Below, piece by piece: positions 1 through 6,800 of a DNA stretch of 7,598 nt. The position numbers were made by a program, and so were the translations under genes. The notes under the pieces were generated by a model, which ran no database searches, was not told where the DNA came from, and worked only from the letters and a program-made list of their open reading frames with translations. Every line of letters begins with the position of its first letter. Positions within the stretch are counted from its first letter, which is position 1. This DNA comes from Candidatus Zixiibacteriota bacterium (GTDB lineage: Bacteria > Zixibacteria > MSB-5A5 > GN15 > FEB-12): NCBI GenBank assembly GCA_023132995.1, contig JAGLXI010000232.1, forward strand, positions 1 through 7,598. Direction: 5' to 3'.

Positions 1-69
1 TTCTTCAATGAGGCAACGCGCGGGCTCGTGGGGAGTTCGCCCGATAACTACCACTCATTTTGTCGTTGA
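1..69 (+). CDS. Possible 3' end of an upstream gene (partial)
   Basis: From the window edge, the frame beginning at base 1 is open for 22 codons and stops at TGA 67-69, 31 bases before the recG start. The translated tail ends in SSPDNYHSFCR. Most codons end in G or C, as in the neighbouring genes, which favours this frame over the competing frame from base 2 that runs to TAG 95-97 and has weaker G/C third-position bias. The fragment is too short to assign to a family and I do not recognise it. If real, it would place recG close behind an upstream gene on the same strand, consistent with an operon. It could also be a chance open stretch. Confidence 0.4.
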   Translation, partial: FFNEATRGLVGSSPDNYHSFCR

Positions 70-87
70 CTCTGCGGGGCAAATAGG

Positions 88-100
88 ACACTCTTAGTGT
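88..100 (+). repeat. Small perfect inverted repeat abutting the recG start codon
   Basis: Arms ACACT (88-92) and AGTGT (96-100) are exact reverse complements around a 3-base CTT centre. The right arm touches the GTG start at 101, and a weak AGGA ribosome-binding sequence (85-88) overlaps the left edge. In RNA it could fold into a short hairpin that brings AGGA nearer the start; in DNA it could be an operator. A 5-bp stem is short enough to arise by chance. Confidence 0.3.
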
Positions 101-2188
101 GTGGCTGAGCTAAATCTCAACTCCCCCCTGCAGTATGTGAAAGGCGTCGGCCCGAGAAAGGCCGAAGCCCTCGCCAAGCTTGGTATGGAAACCGTCGAGG
201 ACCTGCTGTTCTATTTCCCCCGCCGCTACCTTGACCGCACCAACATAGTCCCCATCGGCGAGATCAAAGTCGATCAGCCGGTGACGATCATCGGGCGGGT
301 CAGGGCGCACGGGATTCTTCACGGCAAGCGGCGGCGCTACGAGGTCATTCTGGAGGACGACACGGGAGCGATCACACTCTTGTGGTTCGCCGGTGTCAAG
401 TACTGGGAGCGGTTGTTCAAGAAGAACCAGATATTCGCCGCCACCGGGACGGTGACGTATTTCATGGGCTACCAGTTGGTCCACCCCGACCTTGAGCGGC
501 TTGAGGACGACTCTGATCGGATGATTCACGCCGGGCGGATTATACCGGTCTATCCGCAGACATCGGAGCTCAACAAGGCAGGTCTTAACAGTAAAGGGAT
601 TCGCCAGGTCACTTCTTTCATCTTCGACAACCTGGCGCAGAAGATAGCGGACCCGCTCCCACCGGCCGAACGCAACAGCGTGGGGCTGATCACGCTTCAC
701 GAGGCTGTCCATAAGATCCATTATCCTGACAACCGCGACCAGATAGAGACCTGCCGACGACGGTTGGCGTTCGATGAGCTGCTTCAGTTCCAGACGCTGG
801 TATTCCGCAACAAGATGAAAAAAGATACCGTCGTCCGGTCTCATCGTTACCACCCCCCGGGCGAGAAGCTGAAACAACTCAAGCAACTGCTTCCTTTCAA
901 GCTGACTTCCGGGCAGAAGAAGGTGTTGAGCGAGATATTCGCCGATCTTCAGTCGCAGCACCCGATGACGCGCCTTCTGCAGGGTGATGTCGGGTGCGGC
1001 AAGACGGTGGTGGCGATCATAGCAGCCCTGTACGTGGCGGAAAACGGCATGCAGGTTGCGTTCATGGCGCCCACTGAGATTCTGGCCGAGCAGCATTTCC
1101 GCAACTGGGAGAGCATTCTGGGCGAGATCGGTATCAAAGTCGGTCTGCTCACGGCAAGTCTGACACCGGCACAGAAGAAGAAGATAGCACACCAGTGCGC
1201 CGAGGGGAATATCCACGTTCTTTTCGGTACCCATGCCCTCATATATGATTATGTCAAGTTTGCGAACCTCGGCCTGGTGGTGATCGACGAACAACACCGC
1301 TTCGGAGTCCAGCAGCGCGACAAGCTGCACGCCAAGGGGGACAACCCGGACCTGCTGGTCATGACCGCCACCCCCATTCCGAGGACGCTGGCGTTGACGC
1401 TCTATGGCGATCTGGATATTTCGACCGTGGACACTCTTCCTCCGGGACGCAAGGTGACACGCACCGTCTGGCGCACGCATGACGCCCGTGACAAGGTCCA
1501 CCAATTTATCACAGACGAGATCAACAAGGGCGGGCAGGCCTATATCATTTACCCCCTCATTGAAAAATCCGACGAGGGCGACATTGAGAACGTTGAGGAT
1601 GCCTACGAGACGCTGACACGGGGACCGTTCGCCGATCTGAGGGTAGGTATGGTGCACGGCCGCATTAAGTCTAAGGAGCGAGACGAACTTCTGGCGCGCT
1701 TCCGCGACGGTGATCTGGATGTCATCCTGGCCACGACCGTAATCGAGGTGGGTATAGACAACCCGAATGTAACCTTGATGGTGATCGAACACGCCGAGCG
1801 TTTCGGCCTGGCGCAGCTTCACCAGCTGCGCGGGAGGATCGGCCGGGGCGAAAGACAGGCCACGCTGGTGGCGCTGGCGCATCCGCCCATTTCGGATATA
1901 GCACGCCGCAGGCTCCAGTTCCTCGTGTCCACCAACGACGGATTCGAGATTGCCGAGGCCGACCTGGAACTCCGCGGGCCGGGTGAGATATTCGGGGTCA
2001 GGCAATCCGGCCTGCCTGAACTGAAGGCAGCCCGCCTGTCGGTGGACAAAGACCTGCTGGAGGCTTCCCGACGGTTACTCGAACGTCTCTTTGGCGCCGA
2101 CGCAGACCTTGACACCAACTACCGAAATCTGTATAACTACCTGATTGAAACGGTCGACTCGCGGTATGCAGACTTTCACGGCGGTTGA
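101..2188 (+). CDS. recG: ATP-dependent DNA helicase RecG
   Basis: RecG is a cytoplasmic superfamily 2 double-strand DNA translocase that reverses stalled replication forks and branch-migrates Holliday junctions. The 695-residue product matches the family's usual size (about 690). Residues 9-46 carry the N-terminal PLQYVKGVGP element and FYFPRRYLDR. An OB-fold wedge domain that binds branched DNA follows, roughly 55-160. Helicase motifs are intact: Walker A GDVGCGKT (295-302), motif II DEQH (396-399), motif III TATPIPRT (422-429), motif V ATTVIEVGIDNP (544-555) and motif VI HQLRGRIGRG (574-583). The C-terminal translocation region, with ELRGPGE and FGVRQSGLPE, is at 611-640. The GTG start is the first possible start after an in-frame TAG at 95-97 and gives the expected family N-terminus; the ribosome-binding site is weak. 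The next gene starts 52 bases after the TGA. Nothing is missing, so the enzyme should be functional. Confidence 0.97.
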   Translation: MAELNLNSPLQYVKGVGPRKAEALAKLGMETVEDLLFYFPRRYLDRTNIVPIGEIKVDQPVTIIGRVRAHGILHGKRRRYEVILEDDTGAITLLWFAGVKYWERLFKKNQIFAATGTVTYFMGYQLVHPDLERLEDDSDRMIHAGRIIPVYPQTSELNKAGLNSKGIRQVTSFIFDNLAQKIADPLPPAERNSVGLITLHEAVHKIHYPDNRDQIETCRRRLAFDELLQFQTLVFRNKMKKDTVVRSHRYHPPGEKLKQLKQLLPFKLTSGQKKVLSEIFADLQSQHPMTRLLQGDVGCGKTVVAIIAALYVAENGMQVAFMAPTEILAEQHFRNWESILGEIGIKVGLLTASLTPAQKKKIAHQCAEGNIHVLFGTHALIYDYVKFANLGLVVIDEQHRFGVQQRDKLHAKGDNPDLLVMTATPIPRTLALTLYGDLDISTVDTLPPGRKVTRTVWRTHDARDKVHQFITDEINKGGQAYIIYPLIEKSDEGDIENVEDAYETLTRGPFADLRVGMVHGRIKSKERDELLARFRDGDLDVILATTVIEVGIDNPNVTLMVIEHAERFGLAQLHQLRGRIGRGERQATLVALAHPPISDIARRRLQFLVSTNDGFEIAEADLELRGPGEIFGVRQSGLPELKAARLSVDKDLLEASRRLLERLFGADADLDTNYRNLYNYLIETVDSRYADFHGG

Positions 2189-2222
2189 TCGACCACACGG
2201 CAACAATAGAACACCGGTGCGC

Positions 2223-2235
2223 ATACTCGAGGTAT
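2223..2235 (+). repeat. Small imperfect inverted repeat covering the ribosome-binding site of the DUF1844 gene
   Basis: ATACT (2223-2227) and GGTAT (2231-2235) pair around CGA, with one T-G wobble next to the loop. The right side overlaps the GAGGT ribosome-binding sequence (2229-2233), which lies 7 bases before the ATG at 2241. Folding would partly hide that site. The shape resembles the repeat in front of recG at 88-100. The stem is short, so functional importance is only a suggestion. Confidence 0.25.
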
Positions 2236-2240
2236 AAGCG

Positions 2241-2663
2241 ATGAATCAACAGGAACTACAAATCAATCCGCTGTTTTTGCAACTGGTCGTTTCTCTCCAG
2301 GCGGGAGCGATGCAGCAGATGGGCAAGGTCGCTTCCCCGTTCACGGGAAAGGTGGAGCGCGATCTGGATATGGCCAAACACTCGATCGACATGTTGGCGA
2401 TGATCGATGACAAGACGAAGGGGAACTTGGGTGAGGAGGAGCAGAAACTCCTCAGTCATCTGCTCTACGAACTGAGACTGAATTACGTAGATGAACTGAA
2501 GAAAGAGGGGGAAGCTCGGAAAGAAAAGACGCCGTCTCCCGAGAGTAAACCGACCGAAGAAGCCGCGGCCTCAGAAGACTCAGCCACCACTGACAGCACC
2601 TCAACCGAGGATTCAGAAAAGCCCGATAGCGCCTCCGGTAACCACACGGACGACGGGGCTTGA
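2241..2663 (+). CDS. DUF1844 domain-containing protein, function unknown
   Basis: A 140-residue protein. Residues about 8-86 match the DUF1844 pattern as I know it: a start NPLFLQLVVSLQAGAMQQMG (9-28) forming a likely amphipathic helix, then helical segments around DLDMAKHSIDMLAMIDDKTKG and EEEQKLLSHLLYELRLNYVDEL (continuing to about 86). DUF1844 has no established biochemical role that I know of, and no catalytic motif is visible. Residues about 87-140 are a charged, low-complexity tail rich in Glu, Asp, Ser, Thr and Lys, almost certainly disordered. There is no signal peptide or membrane segment, so it is probably cytoplasmic. The ATG has a good GAGGT ribosome-binding sequence 7 bases upstream. 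The gene lies 52 bases after recG and could share its transcript. The family call rests on recognising the helical core, without a profile search. Confidence 0.85.
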   Translation: MNQQELQINPLFLQLVVSLQAGAMQQMGKVASPFTGKVERDLDMAKHSIDMLAMIDDKTKGNLGEEEQKLLSHLLYELRLNYVDELKKEGEARKEKTPSPESKPTEEAAASEDSATTDSTSTEDSEKPDSASGNHTDDGA

Positions 2664-2760
2664 TCGAATCACTATCGCCGGATCAGAAGCAGTCTCAATC
2701 GTATCGCCTGAATCGTTGCTGTGACAACCTCCCACGGCTTCGTTGCCGGTTCGTTTAGCC

Positions 2761-2788
2761 TTGTTTTTTGGAGCCTCTGCGGTATATT
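2761..2788 (+). promoter_or_regulatory. Probable murB promoter
   Basis: TTGTTT (2761-2766) and TATATT (2783-2788) are separated by 16 bases, a good match to a sigma-70-type -35/-10 pair. They lie in the 133-base gap between the DUF1844 gene and murB. Transcription would be expected to begin about 6-8 bases after the -10 box, close to 2795, while the chosen murB ATG is at 2797. The mRNA would then have almost no leader, which agrees with the absence of a ribosome-binding sequence directly before that ATG. The element also resembles TAnnTTTG-like -7 boxes of Bacteroidota, but imperfectly. Confidence 0.5.
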
Positions 2789-2796
2789 GCTGCTGG

Positions 2797-3750
2797 ATGA
2801 GTACGGACAAGAATACAAGTATCGACCGGGAATCCACCGGTTCAAAGCTGTTTGCCCGACTTGGCGATCGGCTGGAGACCGACAAGCCGCTGGCCCCGCT
2901 CACGACGTTCAATACGGGGGGACCGGCCAGGTATCTCTTTACCTCCCGAACCGCCGATGACGTCTCCGCAGCGATAAAGGCAGCCGTCGATCTCGAGATT
3001 CCATTCTTTGTGTTGGGCGGGGGCTCAAATGTATTAGTGTCCGATTCGGGCTTTGACGGGTTGGTGATCCGGATCAATATCATGGGCCTGAAGTCGGTCG
3101 GCGGGACGGATATCGAGAGCGGCTCAGGCGAGGACTTGATGTCGCTGGTCGATTTTTCAGCCGAGCAATCTCTCACCGGGCTGGAATTCGCCAGCGGCAT
3201 ATATGGAACCGTCGGAGGGGCGATCTGCGGCAACGCCGGCGCTTACGGGGGCGAAATCGGCTCGGTGGTCAAACGCGTGACACTTGTCGGCCCCGACGGC
3301 GATGCCAGAACGATTGGCCGAGATGACTGCCGGTTTGAGTATCGCTCTTCCTGCTTCAAGGATTCGAGTGATGTTATTGTGGGGGCTCGGTTCACTCTTA
3401 AGAGCGGTCAAACCGACCAGATCAGGAAGAAGATCGGGGATATCCTGCTGGCTCGCGAGGCCAAGTTTCCGCCTCAGATAAAGTCGGCGGGTTGTTTCTT
3501 CAAGAACGTTCCCGACTCTGGGCAGGAGTTCGGCAAGCTGCCCGCCGGACGGCTTCTGGAGCAGGCAGGCGCCAAGAAGATGGCGGTCGGAGGAGCCAGA
3601 GTGCATGAAAATCACTCTAACCTCATCGTTAACTCGAACGCGGCTACCTCAAAGGATATAAGAGAGTTAGCCGATAAAATGAAGGAGAAAGTGTTCGAGA
3701 TGTCTGGTATAAGGTTAGAGGAAGAAGTCACTCAAGTCGGCAATTTTTAG
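2797..3750 (+). CDS. murB: UDP-N-acetylmuramate dehydrogenase (UDP-N-acetylenolpyruvoylglucosamine reductase)
   Basis: MurB is a cytoplasmic FAD enzyme that uses NADPH to reduce UDP-GlcNAc-enolpyruvate to UDP-MurNAc in peptidoglycan precursor synthesis. From the ATG at 2797 it is 317 residues. FAD-binding landmarks are TTFNTGGPA (36-44), LGGGSNVLV (73-81) and GTVGGAICGNAGAYGGEIG (137-155). The substrate region has YRSSCFK (182-188), AGCFFKNV (231-238) and the C-terminal LEEEV (307-311) carrying the expected catalytic glutamate. The length suggests a type II MurB, without the E. coli-type extra loop. The general acid, normally Ser in GSxFKNP, is Cys233 here, and the following Pro is Val238. 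A TTG at 2743 would add 18 hydrophobic residues; I prefer 2797 because it gives a normal cytoplasmic N-terminus and fits the promoter. It is 57 bases upstream of the sprA start, on the same strand. Confidence 0.95.
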   Translation: MSTDKNTSIDRESTGSKLFARLGDRLETDKPLAPLTTFNTGGPARYLFTSRTADDVSAAIKAAVDLEIPFFVLGGGSNVLVSDSGFDGLVIRINIMGLKSVGGTDIESGSGEDLMSLVDFSAEQSLTGLEFASGIYGTVGGAICGNAGAYGGEIGSVVKRVTLVGPDGDARTIGRDDCRFEYRSSCFKDSSDVIVGARFTLKSGQTDQIRKKIGDILLAREAKFPPQIKSAGCFFKNVPDSGQEFGKLPAGRLLEQAGAKKMAVGGARVHENHSNLIVNSNAATSKDIRELADKMKEKVFEMSGIRLEEEVTQVGNF

Positions 3751-3753
3751 CAT

Positions 3754-3761
3754 AAGGAGGA
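3754..3761 (+). promoter_or_regulatory. Strong Shine-Dalgarno-like sequence without an obvious start codon
   Basis: AAGGAGGA lies 3 bases after the murB stop and is close to a perfect complement of the 16S rRNA 3' end. No ATG, GTG or TTG follows at normal spacing. The codon at ideal distance is ATC (3767), opening a 7-codon frame to TGA 3788-3790; the nearest TTG (3776) is 15 bases away and would give four codons. The sprA start is 46 bases further on and has its own ribosome-binding site. It may be a remnant, a standby ribosome site, or coincidence. Confidence 0.35.
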
Positions 3762-3793
3762 CCTCTATCGAACGATTGCTAAGGAATTGAGTT

Positions 3794-3798
3794 GAGGA
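3794..3798 (+). promoter_or_regulatory. Ribosome-binding site that decides the sprA start
   Basis: GAGGA lies 9 bases before TTG 3808, good spacing for that start, but 18 bases before the alternative GTG 3817. It sits in the loop of a possible weak hairpin made by AAGGAA (3781-3786) and TTCCTT (3804-3809), whose right arm includes the first two bases of the TTG. Confidence 0.5.
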
Positions 3799-3807
3799 CT
3801 TATTTCC

Positions 3808-6800
3808 TTGTCGGTTGTGAAGACAACATTGTTCAAGTTTTGGTTCCCCGCCTTGGCCGCGGTGATCATGGCGGCATGTTCGGTACATGCCGCCGGCCGT
3901 TTCGTGGCCAGTCTGGATACTCCGCCCAGCTATATCTCCCCGTATGAAGAAGCGCCCGATCAACTCTCGGTCGCCCTCTATCCAAAGAGCTATCCGCTGC
4001 TGTCATTCCGGCTCAGGCGCCGGCCCCGACTCATCAGGGAGAGTTTCGAGCACAACTCACTGACTTTCAACACCGACTATTACAAACACGGCCGTCTGAA
4101 AAAGGAACTCACACCGGTTTCCGTGGACGCCGACGACTTCCTGGCGTATCGGATCAGAAAAAACACGGACGAGAAGTTCTACAAACTGACCACCCGGGCG
4201 ATCACCGACCCCGATAAGGAAAAACGCAGGGGCGGGCTGGGTATCTCTGTGGCCTTGCCCAAGAGGCTGGATCGGATATTCGGTGAGGGCGGAGCCGGTC
4301 TGAAGGTGTCCGGCTACCGCAAGATTACTTTTTCAGGTCGCTCGCAATGGACTGACGCAGCCAACACCGATACGTATCGCAAGAGCAAGTTTCCGTCCTT
4401 GAACATGGAACAGATTTCGCAGTTTGAGATCGCCGGGAACATCGGCAGCAAGATCACTGTAAAGGTCCAGCAGGACAGCAAGACCGACATTCCCCTGGCC
4501 AATCGGATCCAGATCCGCTACAAAGGCGACGATGACGACATCCTCAAGACGATTGAGGCGGGCAACACAACGCTCAATCTCCCCAATACCCGCTTTGTGG
4601 GGTACTCCTCGCGCATTCGCGGCCTCTTCGGCATCAAGACCGAAGCCCAGGTGGGCAGTCTCAAGCTCACGGCAATTGCTTCGCAGGAGAAGGGTTCCTC
4701 GGAGAAATCGGTTGTCACGCCCACCGGTGAGGAAAGCGCCACCATCATTCGCGATTATGAGTTTGCTGAAGGAAGGATTTTTGACCTGGCTCTCGGCGGG
4801 GACCTGGAGCACTATGACTCCGTCGTCAACCTGATCGTCTATGAGCAGGAGAACAGGGATGACAACGCCCTGGCCTACCCGGCGATGCTGGCAGTCGACC
4901 CAGACCATCCCAACGCCTATCTGTCAGAGAATATCCAGGTCCTGCGCGTGGCCGAGGTGGATCCAACAATCTACGAGTTCGTCAACGATCCCCTGCGTGG
5001 TCTACACTATGTTCACTTTAACAGTCCCCGCGGCGTGTACAAGGCGCTCGGCATCTGGATGCAGATCAAGATAGCCAGCACCGGCGACACGATCACGGTC
5101 GGGGATCTGAGCGGCGACACCCTTGTCCTGAAGCTTCTTCGACACAACGTGCCGGTAAATACGCAAAAAAGCTGGCACCTGATGTGGCGCAACTGTTACA
5201 GCATCCCGCGCGGCGTATCAGTCGGGGACCTGGGTGTAAGGATTCTCAAGGGCCGTACCGGAACCGAGAAGACCACCAACCCGGTCGACTACCAGAAAAC
5301 GGAAGGCCAGACCCAGAGCTACCTCGAAATCCTTGGCCTGGACCAGTTCAACACCGCCGACCAGAGGTTTCCCGACGGCAAGATGGACGACCGCCAGGAT
5401 ATCTTCCGCGAGGACTGGGGACTGCTGATTTTCCCTGAGCGTGAGCCTTTCAACTCATCGCACAGGTTCCAGGACTCCACGGGAAATGTCACCATGAAAC
5501 TGGACGTGAAAGTCCCCGACATCTACGAGTACACCGACCGGCAGAAAACCGACGCCAGCGAGTACTTCATCCGGTTGGCGACCCGGTCGCGCAGTTCCAT
5601 TATCCGCCTGCAGCGAGCTAACATTATTGAGGGCTCCGAACGCGTGGTCGTCAACGGACAGACTCTCACAAGGGACACCGATTACAGAATAGATTACAGC
5701 TTCGGCCAGATAACCCTGCTTTCAGCCAAGGCCACTGATCCCAACGCCAATGTCAGCATCGAGTTTGAATACGCACCGTTCCTGGCCATTCAGAAGAAAA
5801 CGCTGTTGGGCTTCAGGGCTGAGTATGAATGGAGCAGCGATTTCCGGTTCGGTACGACGCTGCTCTACAAATCTGACAAGGCCCAGGAGCGCAAACCGCG
5901 GGTCGGGCAGGAAACGGCCAAGAGCTACGTCTATGATTTCGACGCCTCGCTCAAGCTTCGGCCCCAGTTTCTCACGGCCGCCGCCAACGCTCTCCCGCTG
6001 GTCGAGACCGAAGCGGCTTCAAACCTGAGTGTCTCGGGGGAAATCGCGCAGTCCCGTCCCAATCCCAATGTCGACGGTGTCGCCTACGTAGATGATTTCG
6101 AGTCCGCCGTAGATCACCTCTCGCTGGGTAGCTCTCGCACGCTCTGGCAACTCTCCTCCCGGCCAGGCCAGGTGGACGCCGGCTATGTCAGCGGAAAACT
6201 GCTCTGGCATACGCCGCGGGACCTTGTTCGGGTAGACGATGTATACGATCGTGATGTCGCGCAGGGCCAGGGGACAATCCGCACTTTTCGTATGATTTTC
6301 CGTCCCAAGGTGGCCGATACCACCTGGACTGAGGAAGGTACGCGCGAGATCACACCCCTGCTCGGCTACAACTCCTGGGCCGGTATCATGCGCTACTTCC
6401 ACGCCCGCGTTGACTCCAAGCGAGCGCAGCTTTTTGAGGTCCGCATGCGCGGGACCGATCGCGGAAAACTCCACTTCGATTTCGGCAGGATCAGCGAAGA
6501 CGCCAACGGCGACGGGGTTCCAAACTCCGAAGACAACCCGCCGTACGGTGACAACAACGGGGCCGTCGACGAAAACGAAGACACCGGCGTCGATCAGATA
6601 CCCGACCCAATGGAAGACCAATACTCGGGGGCCAATCCCGATCCCAACGGCGACAACTGGTATTTCCTGGGTGAGGGCAAGTGTCCGCTGCCATCCGGCG
6701 AGTGCAACGATATCGACTGGGAAGATGATTCGATCAGATACGAATGGCTCAACGGAACCGAGGGCAACCTGAAAGATATCTCGGTGCTGGGACGTCCCGA

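Noticed and set aside
66..94. A recG promoter using TTGACT (66-71)
   Set aside because: The -35 box is good, but no TATAAT-like box lies 15-19 bases downstream.
110..2005. A 631-codon open frame on the minus strand across recG
   Set aside because: It lies wholly opposite a certain recG gene. Its translation is rich in His, Arg, Leu and Val without recognisable motifs, as expected for the complement of GC-rich coding sequence.
2185..2667. Identical octamer TTGATCGA at the stop codons of recG (2185-2192) and the DUF1844 gene (2660-2667)
   Set aside because: Only two copies, partly fixed by the TGA stop and following bases; no flanking similarity, so probably chance.
2735..2769. Possible intrinsic terminator between the DUF1844 gene and murB (CGGC/GCCG stem, T-run at 2761-2769)
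   Set aside because: The stem is only 4 bp and ends 12 bases before the T-run; the alternative GGCT/AGCC pairing next to the T-run is also 4 bp with an 17-base loop. The T-rich bases fit better as part of the murB promoter.
2613..3233. A 206-codon minus-strand open frame over the murB start
   Set aside because: It would cover the FAD-binding region of murB in antisense. Its Ser/Pro/Thr-rich translation has no recognisable domain.
3868..3870. ATG at 3868 as the sprA start
   Set aside because: It would remove the signal peptide needed by an outer-membrane protein and has no ribosome-binding sequence at normal spacing.
4333..4908. A 191-codon minus-strand open frame across sprA
   Set aside because: It overlaps conserved SprA segments on the other strand and shows no family motif; a shadow frame.
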